Of a stretch of DNA of 56,346 nt, positions 33,984 through 43,532 are shown piece after piece. Position 1 is the first letter of the stretch. Each line of letters starts with the position of its first letter. Source of the DNA: Candidatus Hydrogenedentota bacterium. GTDB taxonomy: Bacteria; Hydrogenedentota; Hydrogenedentia; Hydrogenedentales; JAJRTN01. The translations under genes were made by a program, and so were the position numbers. The DNA lies in contig JAJRTN010000174.1 of assembly GCA_024278275.1 (NCBI GenBank), positions 1-56,346 on the forward strand, written 5' to 3'. The notes under the pieces were generated by a model. That model had not been told where the DNA came from. It saw nothing but the letters and a program-made list of their open reading frames with translations, and made no database searches.

Positions 33984-34927
33984 GCACGGTCATTGAAACC
34001 CGGGATTTGACCCGGAAGTTCGGTCGCTACACGGCGGTGGACCGGGTCAACATTTCCATCGAGAAAGGCGACATCTTCGGTTTTCTCGGCCCGAACGGGT
34101 CGGGGAAAACCACGCTGATTCGCATGCTGTGCGGACTGCTGCGGCCCAGTGGCGGCGGTGCCACCGTGCTGGGCCATGACGTGGCGCGGGAAAGCGAAGC
34201 CCTCAAGCGCAAAATCGGCTACATGTCCCAACAGTTCAGCCTCTATCCCGACCTGACCGTGATGGAGAATCTTCGATTTTACGCGGGGATTTACGGCATC
34301 CCCCGGCGCAAGCGCACCGCCCGCATTGAAGAAGTTATCGAGATCGTCGGCATCGGCGATTTCCGCCGGCACCTGGCGGCCCGGCTCTCGGGCGGCTGGA
34401 AGCAGCGGCTGGCCCTCGCCTGCGCCCTGGTGCATGAGCCACGGCTCATGTTCCTCGACGAGCCCACCGCGGGGATCGACCCGGTGGCGCGACGCGACCT
34501 GTGGAATCTCCTTTTCGACCTCTCCGGGCAGGGCGTCACCTTCTTTGTCACCACCCACTACATGGACGAAGCGGAACGGTGCAGCCACGTGAGCTACATC
34601 TACTATGCGAAACTCATCATCTACGGTACGCCCCAGGATCTGAAGCGCACGCCCGACGTGACGCCCGAGGGCACGGTCCGCCTGGAACTGCGGGTGCCCC
34701 GCGTGGCTGCGGCCATGACCCGGATCAACGCGTTTTCCTATGTAAAGGATGCGACCATTTTCGCCGACGCGCTCCATGTCCTCGCCGAAGCGGGCACGGA
34801 ATCACGGCTCATCACCGACCTGGAAGCGGCGGGCTTCCCCGGCGCGGAGAGCCGCACCATACCGGCCACGCTGGAGGATGTGTTTGTCACCCTGACGCGC
34901 AAGCAGGCGGGAGAACGTCATGTTTAG
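33980..34927 (+). CDS. ABC transporter ATP-binding protein
   Basis: ATPase of an ABC-2 exporter, 315 residues. The Walker A GPNGSGKT spans residues 37-44. The Q-loop is YMSQQFSLYPDLT, the signature LSGGWKQRLALA and the Walker B LMFLDEPTAGID. The switch histidine is in VTTHYMDEAERC. The C-terminal extension of about 90 residues is typical of the YbhF/DrrA type. Start overlaps the adaptor stop (ATGA) and the TAG stop lies inside the permease start region. Confidence 0.94.
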   Translation: MSTVIETRDLTRKFGRYTAVDRVNISIEKGDIFGFLGPNGSGKTTLIRMLCGLLRPSGGGATVLGHDVARESEALKRKIGYMSQQFSLYPDLTVMENLRFYAGIYGIPRRKRTARIEEVIEIVGIGDFRRHLAARLSGGWKQRLALACALVHEPRLMFLDEPTAGIDPVARRDLWNLLFDLSGQGVTFFVTTHYMDEAERCSHVSYIYYAKLIIYGTPQDLKRTPDVTPEGTVRLELRVPRVAAAMTRINAFSYVKDATIFADALHVLAEAGTESRLITDLEAAGFPGAESRTIPATLEDVFVTLTRKQAGERHV

Positions 34928-36035
34928 GGGCATGCTGGCCATCATCTACAAGGAAACGCGCCACATTCTGCGCGACCCGCGCACCCTCTTCCTCATGCTG
35001 CTCCTGCCGGGCGCGCAATTGACGGTCTTCGGCTTCGCCGTGGACATGGACGTGAAACACATCCCTACCGTGGTGTACAACCTCGACCGGCGCGAACCCA
35101 GTCGCGAACTCCTCGACGCCTTTGTCAATACGGGCTATTTCGACATCCTTTCCGAAGCCGCCACCGACGGGGAAGTGACAGAGGCCATCGTCCGGGGCGA
35201 CGCGAAGGTAGGCATCAAGATCCCGCCGGATTACAGCGAAACCCTGCTCACGGGAAGACCCACCACCGTGCAGGTACTCATCGACGGCAGCGACTCCACC
35301 GTAGCCATGCAGGCCCTCAACGTGACCAACGCCATCGCCATGCGCGCGTCGGTCAAGATTCTTTCCCACACCTTCGGCGGGGGAGACACCATGCCCCTCG
35401 ACGCACGCACCCGCGTATTATTCAACCCCGACATGCGCACCACCAACTTCATGGTGCCGGGACTGATGGGGATCATCCTCCAAATCATCACCATGCTGCT
35501 CACGGCCTTCGCCATCGTGCGGGAGAAGGAGAACGGCACGCTTGAACAGCTCATGGTAACCCCCGTGTCACGCCTGGGTCTCATGATCGGAAAACTGGCG
35601 CCCTACTTTGCCGTGGGCCTTTTCGAGGCCGTTTCCGTATTGCTGCTCATGTGTTTCCTCTTTCGTGTTCCCATCGCGGGCAACGTGTTTCTCCTTTTCG
35701 GGTTCACCCTCATCTTCCTCGTGTCCGCCCTGGGGCTGGGACTCCTCATCTCCACCTTCGCCGACAATCAAATCCAGGCGCTCCAGATGGCCTTCGTGGT
35801 GATTCTTCCCTCCGTGTTGCTCTCGGGCTTCATTTTTCCCCAGGAGTCCATGCCGTGGATCATCGCGGCCGTCGGCAAGATGGTGCCCGTCACCTACTAT
35901 ATCCGCGTCCTCCGCGGCATCGTCCTGCGCGACGCCGCCTTCGCCGATCTCTGGCACAACGGGGTCATCCTCGCGGGAATGGCCGTTATCGTGCTTGCCG
36001 CCGCCAGCCTGCGCTTTTCCAAGACGCTGGCGTAA
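34920..36035 (+). CDS. ABC-2 type transporter permease
   Basis: Membrane permease of 371 residues. One N-terminal helix is followed by a large extracytoplasmic domain (about residues 45-180) and five more helices. Family segments include FNPDMRTTNFMVPGLMGIILQ, REKENGTLEQLMVTP and SGFIFPQESMPWIIAAVGKMVP. It overlaps the ATPase gene by eight bases. Only one permease is encoded, whereas the E. coli ybhGFSR system has two. A homodimer is likely unless a partner lies elsewhere. Confidence 0.93.
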   Translation: MFRGMLAIIYKETRHILRDPRTLFLMLLLPGAQLTVFGFAVDMDVKHIPTVVYNLDRREPSRELLDAFVNTGYFDILSEAATDGEVTEAIVRGDAKVGIKIPPDYSETLLTGRPTTVQVLIDGSDSTVAMQALNVTNAIAMRASVKILSHTFGGGDTMPLDARTRVLFNPDMRTTNFMVPGLMGIILQIITMLLTAFAIVREKENGTLEQLMVTPVSRLGLMIGKLAPYFAVGLFEAVSVLLLMCFLFRVPIAGNVFLLFGFTLIFLVSALGLGLLISTFADNQIQALQMAFVVILPSVLLSGFIFPQESMPWIIAAVGKMVPVTYYIRVLRGIVLRDAAFADLWHNGVILAGMAVIVLAAASLRFSKTLA

Positions 36036-36313
36036 GGGACTGACGTGGGCTTTGCCCACGGGACGAATCCGTGTTCTGCCGCGCGTTCCCACCTAACCCG
36101 TTCATGGCGATTATTGAATGTGGCACCGCCGCCCCCGGCCCGTGTGCTGGTGCCGTTTCCCGTTCAGTTTGAAAGGCGGAAGGATTCCGGGTACCATGCG
36201 ATCCGGCCGTTGGTTAGCGACACGTGTCGCTTGCCGTGCTTGCCCGGGCCGCGTCCGGCAAGCCGACATGGAACGGACGACTGAAACATTGGGAAAAGCG
36301 GAGGGAACATAAC

Positions 36314-37588
36314 ATGGAATACAATCATCGGCTACTGTTCGTGGCCAGTTGCGTCGCACTGATTGCAACCGCCATGTCATTCGCCATTCGGGGCGACATC
36401 ATGGGGGATTTCGAAAAAGAGTTCGTTCTGCCGGCAGCCGGTGCAACGGATAATGCGCAGGAAGTCACCGCCGAGCAGCAGGAACTCGTAAAAACCAAGC
36501 TCGGCGTAATCGCCGGTGTGGCGTTTTTTTACTTCGGACTGGCCATTTTTTTCGGCGGGCCATTGGTCGATCTTCTTGGGATGGGTGCACTCTTGCGTCT
36601 GGCCGCCGTCTGCCATATCGGCGGCACGCTGCTGACCATTTTCGCGCCCAGCTACTACGTGGTGGTGGTGGCCACCCTGATCGTGGGAGCGGGAAACGGC
36701 ATCGTCGAAGCGGTGTGCAACCCGCTCATTGCCACCATATTCCCCGATGACAAGACGCACAAGCTCACCCTGTTTCATGCGTGGTTCCCGGGCGGCATTG
36801 TCATTGGCGGATTGCTGGCCTACGGGTTCACCCAGATCGGGTGGGGCTGGCAACTCAAAATGGCGCTCTTGCTCATTCCTTCGGTCATTTACTTCGTGAT
36901 GATCATGGGACAGAAGTTTCCGCCCACCGAACGCGTGGCGGCCGGCCTGTCCTTCGGCGGCATGTTTATCGAAGCCATCCGCCGCCCCATTTTCTGGATC
37001 ATCTTCCTCATGATGTGGCTTACCGCGGCCACGGAGTTGGGCACGGGCCAGTGGATTTCCAACATCTATAACGACATCATGGCCGATAAGGAAGGGCTTT
37101 TCGCGAAAGGCGGTATCCTGGCCCTGGTCTGGGGCAGTATTCTGATGTACGTGCTGCGTCAGTTTTTCAGCCGTCCCGTCCACAAACTGCCACCCACACT
37201 GCTTCTCGCGGTTACCGCGCCCTTCGCGGCCGCCGGACTCTTCCTTTTCTACTACGCCAGTACACCGGCCATGTTCTTTGTCGCGGCCACCCTGGTCTAT
37301 TTCGGCGTGTGTTTCTGGTGGCCCACCATGCTGGGAATCACCTCGGAACGCTGTCCGAAGACGGGCGCCCTCGGCCTGGCCATCATCGGCGGCACGGGAA
37401 GTTTTGCCACCTCCGGCGCGGGTCCGGCCATTGGCCGTTTGAACGACGCTTTTGGCCCCGCCCGGTGCCTGCAGATTTGGGCGCTGCTCCCCGTGGTGAT
37501 CTGCATCGTCTTTCTGCTGGTGTACCTTACGGACAAGGCCCGCGGGGGCTACAAAGTGGAGAAAATTGCCGAGGGGCCGCAGGAATAA
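36314..37588 (+). CDS. MFS transporter
   Basis: Major facilitator superfamily permease of 424 residues with about twelve predicted helices. It begins MEYNHRLLFVASCVALIATAMSFAIRGDIMGDF. The segment GAGNGIVEAVCNPLIATIFPDDKTHKLTLFHAWFPGG resembles the sugar/FucP-like branch, so a sugar or small organic acid is a fair guess. GGAGGGAA precedes the ATG. A strong terminator follows at 37613-37646. The next gene, a URO-D protein on the same strand, therefore probably has its own promoter. Confidence 0.88.
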   Translation: MEYNHRLLFVASCVALIATAMSFAIRGDIMGDFEKEFVLPAAGATDNAQEVTAEQQELVKTKLGVIAGVAFFYFGLAIFFGGPLVDLLGMGALLRLAAVCHIGGTLLTIFAPSYYVVVVATLIVGAGNGIVEAVCNPLIATIFPDDKTHKLTLFHAWFPGGIVIGGLLAYGFTQIGWGWQLKMALLLIPSVIYFVMIMGQKFPPTERVAAGLSFGGMFIEAIRRPIFWIIFLMMWLTAATELGTGQWISNIYNDIMADKEGLFAKGGILALVWGSILMYVLRQFFSRPVHKLPPTLLLAVTAPFAAAGLFLFYYASTPAMFFVAATLVYFGVCFWWPTMLGITSERCPKTGALGLAIIGGTGSFATSGAGPAIGRLNDAFGPARCLQIWALLPVVICIVFLLVYLTDKARGGYKVEKIAEGPQE

Positions 37589-37612
37589 CGGGTTCAAGTA
37601 CATGTGTTTCAC

Positions 37613-37646
37613 CGGTCCCGCGCTTCGACGCGGGGCCGTTTTTTTT
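37613..37646 (+). terminator. Intrinsic terminator after the MFS gene
   Basis: CGGTCCCGCG (37613-37622), loop CTTCGA, CGCGGGGCCG (37629-37638) form a ten-base stem with one G-U pair, followed by eight T residues. It is the clearest rho-independent terminator in the window. Confidence 0.9.
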
Positions 37647-37816
37647 GCATCCCCTTTTACTGCCGGCGGCACCTCTGCAAACATACAGGATGGTCTGAAA
37701 AAGAAGCCCCAGTGCCGCAAATGCCCGAAAAAATGGGGGCTGCATTCCCGGCGGGGAGACGCTATACTGTTTGACATCAGAAAACGCCTGTGACGAAACA
37801 CCCGGGGAGTGGCCTC

Positions 37817-39232
37817 ATGGCGGACGCAATGGAACGGCGGTACCAGGAACGGCTCAGCCGGTATACCACGGCCATGGGGAATGGCACGCCGGACCGGGTG
37901 CCCATTCGTCCTTTCGTGGCAGAGTTTGTCGGCACCTATGCGGGGAACACCTGCCAGGAACTGGCCCACGACTATAACATCGCCTTTGAAGCGACCCGAA
38001 CGTGCGCGGCGGCTTTTGAATGGGACGCGGTGGTGGCCAACATGGTCTACGTGTGGACCGGGCTCACCCAGGCCATCGGGCTGAAATACGTGGGCGTGCC
38101 GGGCATCGACGTTCCCCCGGAAACGGGTTTCCAGTATCGCGAGCCTGCCCAGCAGGATGCCTGGATGAAGCCCGATGAGTACGATGCGCTCATCGACGAT
38201 CCGACGGCGTTTCTGTACAACACCTGGCTGCCCCGCGTCACCCACGACGTGGCCGGGCCGGGTGTGTCCGCGAGTTACCACGGCAACCTGGCACTGGTGC
38301 GGGGCGGCATGGCCATGCTGAGCTATTTCAGCGCCTTCCCCGGACAGATAGACCGCCTGCGCACCGAGTCCGGAACGGTCTCGGCGATCGCGGGCATACT
38401 CAAGGCGCCGCTGGATATTATCGGCGACAAGCTGCGGGGCTACGAGGGGCTGCTCGAAGATCTGCTCATCCAGCCGAAAAAGGTGCTGGCGGCCTGCGAG
38501 GCCCTCGCGCCCCACCTGGCGCACGTGGCCACCACCACGGCCGACCCGGACAAAAACGTACCGGTGGGCTTTTGGATGCACCGCGGCTGCGTGCCCTTCG
38601 TCACGCGGGAGCAGTTCGACTCCATCTACTGGCCCACGCTTAAGCCCATCATCGAGACCCTCTGGGGAAACGGCAACCAGACCCTGTTCTACGCCGAGGG
38701 AAACTGGGACGCCCACCTGGACGCCTTCGCGGAGTTGCCTGATCAAAGCATCATCTATCACGTGGACCAGGGCGACATCTTCCGTGTCCACCGGGCGCTG
38801 GGCCACAAGTTCTGTCTCAGCGGCGGCGTGCCCAACACCCTGCTGAGCTATGGCACGCCCGAGGAAGTGCGGGAGCGATGCCGGAAGATTATCGAAGGGG
38901 TCGCGGGCGATGGCGGATACATCATGGACGCCAGCGCCATCATCCAGAACGACGCCCGGGTGGAAAACATGCGGGCCATGACAGAGGCCACACTGGAATA
39001 CGGCGTTTACAGCCGGGGACACAGTGCATCGGCACCAGACGCACTCCCGGCCAAAACGCCGCCCCCCTTTGCGCGGGAATCCAGGACGCCCCCGGGTCTT
39101 TGCGTACCCTGGGAAGAACAGAAGAAAACCTTGCCGCCCATCCGCGCGCGGGAGGATTTGGTCAAACGTATTTGGGAAGGCAACGACGCCTTGGCCAATA
39201 TGTTTATCTGGCAGTGCCTGTTGTCGTTTTAG
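37817..39232 (+). CDS. Uroporphyrinogen decarboxylase (URO-D) family protein, long form
   Basis: A 471-residue divergent URO-D barrel, longer than HemE (about 350). It has the opening AMGNGTPDRVPIRPFVAEFVGTYAG, the central PVGFWMHRGCVPFVTREQFDSIYWP and HVDQGDIFRVHRALGHKF. The C-terminal family segment YGTPEEVRERCRKIIEGVAGDGGYIMDAS is followed by a non-family tail of about 80 residues. HRGC could contribute metal ligands as in corrinoid methyltransferase relatives. ATG 37817 has GGGGAG upstream; GTG 37790 is possible. It follows the MFS gene across a terminator. Substrate unknown. TAG stop. Confidence 0.8.
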   Translation: MADAMERRYQERLSRYTTAMGNGTPDRVPIRPFVAEFVGTYAGNTCQELAHDYNIAFEATRTCAAAFEWDAVVANMVYVWTGLTQAIGLKYVGVPGIDVPPETGFQYREPAQQDAWMKPDEYDALIDDPTAFLYNTWLPRVTHDVAGPGVSASYHGNLALVRGGMAMLSYFSAFPGQIDRLRTESGTVSAIAGILKAPLDIIGDKLRGYEGLLEDLLIQPKKVLAACEALAPHLAHVATTTADPDKNVPVGFWMHRGCVPFVTREQFDSIYWPTLKPIIETLWGNGNQTLFYAEGNWDAHLDAFAELPDQSIIYHVDQGDIFRVHRALGHKFCLSGGVPNTLLSYGTPEEVRERCRKIIEGVAGDGGYIMDASAIIQNDARVENMRAMTEATLEYGVYSRGHSASAPDALPAKTPPPFARESRTPPGLCVPWEEQKKTLPPIRAREDLVKRIWEGNDALANMFIWQCLLSF

Positions 39233-39442
39233 CCTTCCGGGTTGCGTATTTCGGAACGACACCTTCCCGGAAAGCAGCGCGACACGGGAAGGGTGCGCCA
39301 CCTCTCCTGTTTCCCACGCTCCGCATGGGAACAAGTCACGGAAAAGATAAAGCACGGATTCCGTCACCTTTTCGGGACTACTCATGTATACGAATGTCTT
39401 CCGTGGGCTCGCTTCGGCACATCCGCGCTTCCCCGTGGTCCG
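39233..39442. other. Gap downstream of the URO-D gene
   Basis: 210 bases without a supported gene between convergent genes. TTCCGGG / CCCGGAA at about 39236 and 39266 form an inverted repeat that may act as a transcript end. Confidence 0.3.
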
Positions 39443-39700
39443 TCAAACCACCCCAAGCACAAAGACCCCCGCGACAAAAACGAGCCACCAGGCGGCGCCT
39501 TCGGATCGGTTCAACAAGAGAAACATCAGCGAGGCCAGTCCAAACTCAATGAGTGCCGTGAAGACGGATTGCCCCAGGCCACAGCCCATCATGGTATAAA
39601 AGACGAACGAACAGAGGCCGAAGAGTGAGGCGCAAAGAATCGGTTTCTCGAAGGTAATGAGAAACCTTACCAACAACACCAGCAAGAAAATCCTGAGCAT
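39443..39700 (-). CDS. Small hypothetical membrane protein
   Basis: An 85-residue protein starting MLRIFLLVLLVRFLITF, with AGGGAG six bases ahead of the ATG. It has three hydrophobic helices (about residues 2-15, 18-55 broken by a glycine-rich turn, and 68-85) and ends in VFVLGVV. Nothing identifies a family. The membrane-protein composition and good ribosome site make it likely real. It lies alone on the minus strand next to repeat-rich DNA. Confidence 0.6.
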   Translation of the reverse strand: MLRIFLLVLLVRFLITFEKPILCASLFGLCSFVFYTMMGCGLGQSVFTALIEFGLASLMFLLLNRSEGAAWWLVFVAGVFVLGVV

Positions 39701-39917
39701 GGCCATCTCCCTGTCGCGTTCGGGTTCCGCGTGTTTGCCGAACCTCCTTTCCATGCCTACACTTTGGGAGTGCCGCCTATTCGATATCGAGGGACTTTCT
39801 ATCACGGTACCCCAATGTTGCATAAAGGTACCGGCCAGCCGTTGGCGTCCCCAAAAAAACCTGCGTGGGAACGGGAGAATCTGCGTTCATCTGCACAATC
39901 TGCGGATACATTATCAT

Positions 39918-40063
39918 GGAGCCCCGCCTTCGCGGGGGATGAGGGTAAGGTAGAAACGGTTTCCAGCCGCTTTGAAGAGGCTGGAAGCCTCTTCTACTTT
40001 ACCGCGGAACCATGGTTCTCCGTGGAGACGATACTTGGTTCCGGCCAAGTCGGGTTAGGTTTA
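39918..40063. repeat. Composite repeat block (families D, C and B)
   Basis: Three repeat types lie end to end. A half copy of family D (CCCCGCCTTCGCGGG, from about 39921) comes first. Family C follows: GGTTTCCAGCC 39958-39968 with GGCTGGAAGCC 39979-39989, one G-T pair. An inverted copy of family B (40003-40063, ending CGGGTTAGGTTT) is last. The remaining gap 39701-40164 shows no gene. Confidence 0.7.
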
Positions 40064-40164
40064 TGCAACAAGAGTGGTAATGCGGGCGACCGCGCCAGGT
40101 ATCTCCATGATCTCCCGTGGGAACGAGCAAGAAACAATCGAGGGGATTGATGTTTCCGGGATGC

Positions 40165-42657
40165 CTACTCCCAAGGGGTCAACCAGTGGTCGAGGCGCAG
40201 GCCCTTGGGATCGAAAGGGGTCTTCGCGGTGATGGTGACGCGCTTCACCGCGCCGGGAACCATGTCGAAGAAGTTGTCGGACATATAGGTATTCATGTCC
40301 TCGGCGGTGCCCAGGTTCACGAAGCGCGCGAAGTTTTCGGTCTTGAGGGTCACGGTGCAGGTGTATTCGCCACCTTTCTTGCGCAGGGGGGTAACGCGCA
40401 TGGTCAAGCCCGGGTCGGGCCAGGCGATATCGTGCCAAAGATGGTGGAAGAAGATGGTCTCCGCCGGGGTGTCGCCGAAGTCATATACGGCGTGGAGATA
40501 GCCGTTGGCCAGACCTTCGAGGTCTTTTTCCGCCACGTGCAGGACGCGGGCGCTGCCGCCGGGAGCGACACGGAGCTTCTTGCGCCGGGTGAAGCCCCGC
40601 CGGCCTTCCACGTCCATCTCCGTGACGCGGAGCGTACCTTCCAGCGGCCGTTGCAGATCGCTGACGACATGGAGGTCATAGCCGCCTTCCATCTGGCGGA
40701 AGGAAAGCAGCACGGGCGCGGAGGCGCGTCGGAGCCGGTGGTAGACCGGCTTGGGCACGCCGTAGTAATCGATGATGGACCAGCTCGCGGCGGGCCACAC
40801 GTCGTTGAACATCCACACCATGGCGCCGGCGTTCTCGGGCTTGCGGCGGCGGTGATGCTCGAACTCTTCCCCCAGGTGTTCGGCGTGAAAAGCGCCGGCC
40901 ACCTTGACGAAGTCCGCGGCGCTTTCCGGCTCGTGAAACAGCGTGGTGGCACACTTCTCCTGCACCTGTACGAAGGTCTCTTCCAGGTCGTTGTAGGGGT
41001 TGTCGTGGATATGCTCTTCCCACACTTCGTTGAGGGGCCACAACTTGTCCTCGGGGATGAACTTCTTGAGCGAACGCAGGCAGCATGGTCCGAAAAGACC
41101 GAACTCGGACATGAACACCGCTTTCTTTTCCTCGAATCGCGACCGGAAACCGCGTATTCCCGCGACGAAAGACGCCTCGTACATACTGCCGTGGGTATCA
41201 CCGGAGTCGCCCTGGTTCCCGTTGTCCATGAGGCTGAAGGGGCTGGAATAGGTGTAGGCCGCGTCGGGCATGAGGTGCTGCACCACACCGCGTCCCAGGT
41301 AGTGGGTGATGGTGTCGCCATGGCCCTTTTGCAGGCCCACCGCGCCGGTTTTCTCGTTGCCGCCGCACCAGTGAGCGATACAGGGATGGTTGCGCAGGCG
41401 GCGCACCTGGTACTCGAACTCGGGCACCACGGACAGGGTAAAGTCGGGGTCGTCGTCGGGAATGTCGGAGCAGGCGAACATGAGATCCTGCCAGATCATG
41501 ATGCCGTATTCGTCGCAGTAGTCGTAGAAGGCGTCCTGTTCGTAGATGCCGCCGCCCCAGACGCGGAGCATGTTGAAGTGGGCCTCTTTCGCCAGGCGCA
41601 CGAGGTGTTCGTAGCGTGGGGCGTCCACGGTACCCGTGAAGCAGTCCGCGGGAACCCAGTTCGCGCCCAGGGCGAATACGTCCACGCCATTCACCCGGAA
41701 CCGGAAGGTCTGCCGTTGGACACCGTCACTTTCCTGGAGAAGTTCCACCTCGCGCAGGCCAAAACGGCCGGTTTGCTCATCGAGCACCTTTCCGTTGCGC
41801 AGCAGGGTGACGCGGTAGGTGTAGAGGTGGGGCGCGCCGTAGCCGTTGGGCCACCACAGCCTGGGCCGGGAAATCCGCAGGTTGAGGAAGGTCTGACGTT
41901 GATCCGCGGCCACGTCTTGCGCCGCCACCACGGTGTCGCCGTCGAGGAACTCCACCCGGAGCAGGCCCTCCGCGGCGCGGCGGGATTTCGCCGGTGGGTC
42001 AAGCATGACCTGCACGTGAATCGCGCCGCTGATCCTGGTGCGGATGCAGACGTCCTCGATGCGGCCCGAACTGATCGCTTCGATGCGCACCCCCCGCCAG
42101 ATACCCAGGCCGGGCAGCTTGGGCGCCCAGTCCCACGAGAACTGGCACTGGGCCTTCCGCGCGAAGATGCGGGGCGTGTAGAAGCAGGCGAAATACTTCG
42201 ACACGTCCCGCACCTCGATAATCTCCAGGGTCGCTTTTACACGGATGAGTACCGTGTTCGTCTCCCCGGGGCGCAGATGGGGGGTAATGTCGAAGCGGTA
42301 CTGGCGGAACATGTTGGCCGTCTCGCCCACCTCCACGCCATTGACATATACCGTGGCGTAGGTATCGACGCCATCGAGGACGATGTCGTAGCGGCTACCC
42401 CTGAAACCCCTGGGGACCTTGAAGGCCCGCCGATGCCACCAGTCCCGCCGCCCGGTCCATTCACATTCCTCGCAGTTCAAGCTCCAGAAAGGATCGGGAA
42501 TGCGCCCCGCCGCCTGCAGCGCAGGATGAATATCGCCCGGCACGGCCACGGGCAGCCAGTCGCCGTCACCCCTATCGAGCTTCAGGGGATCGCCCCCACC
42601 GTGGGGGGTATCAAGCAGTTGCCAACATCCGTTGAGATCCAATGTTCTTGCGGGCAT
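40165..42657 (-). CDS. Beta-mannosidase, GH2
   Basis: Exo-acting glycosidase of 830 residues, predicted to remove beta-1,4-linked mannose from mannan or N-glycan fragments. The N-terminal sugar-binding domain begins LDLNGCWQLLD and contains DWWHRRAFKVP and VNGVEVGETANMFRQYRFD. Two beta-sandwich regions and the catalytic barrel follow. The acid/base is E435 in WCGGNEKTG and the nucleophile is E518 in FMSEFGLFG, both in beta-mannosidase-type contexts. No signal peptide is present, so it is probably cytosolic and acts on imported oligosaccharides. TAG stop. Confidence 0.92.
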   Translation of the reverse strand: MPARTLDLNGCWQLLDTPHGGGDPLKLDRGDGDWLPVAVPGDIHPALQAAGRIPDPFWSLNCEECEWTGRRDWWHRRAFKVPRGFRGSRYDIVLDGVDTYATVYVNGVEVGETANMFRQYRFDITPHLRPGETNTVLIRVKATLEIIEVRDVSKYFACFYTPRIFARKAQCQFSWDWAPKLPGLGIWRGVRIEAISSGRIEDVCIRTRISGAIHVQVMLDPPAKSRRAAEGLLRVEFLDGDTVVAAQDVAADQRQTFLNLRISRPRLWWPNGYGAPHLYTYRVTLLRNGKVLDEQTGRFGLREVELLQESDGVQRQTFRFRVNGVDVFALGANWVPADCFTGTVDAPRYEHLVRLAKEAHFNMLRVWGGGIYEQDAFYDYCDEYGIMIWQDLMFACSDIPDDDPDFTLSVVPEFEYQVRRLRNHPCIAHWCGGNEKTGAVGLQKGHGDTITHYLGRGVVQHLMPDAAYTYSSPFSLMDNGNQGDSGDTHGSMYEASFVAGIRGFRSRFEEKKAVFMSEFGLFGPCCLRSLKKFIPEDKLWPLNEVWEEHIHDNPYNDLEETFVQVQEKCATTLFHEPESAADFVKVAGAFHAEHLGEEFEHHRRRKPENAGAMVWMFNDVWPAASWSIIDYYGVPKPVYHRLRRASAPVLLSFRQMEGGYDLHVVSDLQRPLEGTLRVTEMDVEGRRGFTRRKKLRVAPGGSARVLHVAEKDLEGLANGYLHAVYDFGDTPAETIFFHHLWHDIAWPDPGLTMRVTPLRKKGGEYTCTVTLKTENFARFVNLGTAEDMNTYMSDNFFDMVPGAVKRVTITAKTPFDPKGLRLDHWLTPWE

Positions 42658-42975
42658 GACATTCGTGGCTCCATGGAGTTAGTGACCTGGCCGAAGGATG
42701 TATGACAGGATTGAAAACATATCGCGATAACCGTTTTGCACCTGGGAAAGGCTCCCTCAGCCGATCTTTTCCCCTCCCCCTCCTCCATCCCGCGTCGTCG
42801 GCCCGGATTCTTCACCCGCCTCCTGTTGCGCGGGCGTTTCTCGGGCCACCTCAAGGGTTTGTTCCGCCCGGCGAACTCGACATGTATCTGCACGCCGCCG
42901 TCCGCCTCGCTTCGCCAAGCCCCTGGCTTGACCTCATTTTCACATGCCCGCGATGAAGGGAGTGAAATGTCCGGG
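42658..42975. other. Gap upstream of the beta-mannosidase
   Basis: 318 bases with no supported gene. It should contain the beta-mannosidase promoter on the minus strand, but no convincing box pair was found. Confidence 0.35.
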
Positions 42976-43293
42976 CTAGTCTTTCCCGGTCTTCCGGCTT
43001 TTTCCACGGGGGGTACATTTCCCCCGTACGAAAAGAACGGCGAAAAGGGGAATAAACTCAAGATAGACAGCGACCTTCAGGTAACCACCGGGCAGGTCGA
43101 TGGGACACGCCTTCATGGCCGCGATGGCGGAGAGAAGCGCCACGAAAGGCCAGTAGCGGGGGATGACCGGGGACAGGCGAAAGTAGGCCCACAGGGTACG
43201 CGCATAGAGCAGCAACGCATAGCAGAAAAGGGCCAGAAAAGCCCAGGTGGCGGTCCAGCGAAAGGCATATTCCATACTGCTCGAATCAAACAT
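42976..43293 (-). CDS. Small hypothetical membrane protein
   Basis: A 105-residue protein with about three hydrophobic helices (residues 10-38, 45-62 and 72-92) and a strongly basic tail, CTPRGKSRKTGKD. The basic end should stay in the cytoplasm. No family is recognised. It starts at MFDSSSMEYAF; MEYAF six codons later is an alternative. It diverges from the GH2 gene at 43533. The 239 bases between them contain no obvious repeat. Confidence 0.6.
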   Translation of the reverse strand: MFDSSSMEYAFRWTATWAFLALFCYALLLYARTLWAYFRLSPVIPRYWPFVALLSAIAAMKACPIDLPGGYLKVAVYLEFIPLFAVLFVRGKCTPRGKSRKTGKD

Positions 43294-43532
43294 GGTGCGA
43301 TATCCCGCGGTAAGGGTGTGGAGGGAAGTATAGCAGATGGGTTCGCAGGGCGTTTATTTTTTCACAGGTTCCTTGGTGGTCCCGTTGAACAATTGCCTTC
43401 CGGCCATGGAAATTCGCCTGCTTGCTTTCATCCGGCCCCAAACGGTAAGATCCGTGTATTCGTTCCGGCCCTCACTCCCCCATGTATCCCCCGGCGAGGC
43501 GTTTCATGTCCGCCCAACGAACGAGAAATTGA

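Noticed and set aside
36044-36060. CGTGGGC-TTT-GCCCACG hairpin after the ABC permease as a terminator
   Set aside because: The stem is good but there is no T-run after it, so I did not list it as a terminator.
36377-39385. 1002-codon minus-strand frame opposite the MFS and URO-D genes
   Set aside because: It spans two clearly real plus-strand genes and a terminator, and its His/Arg/Gly-rich product is typical of antisense frames.
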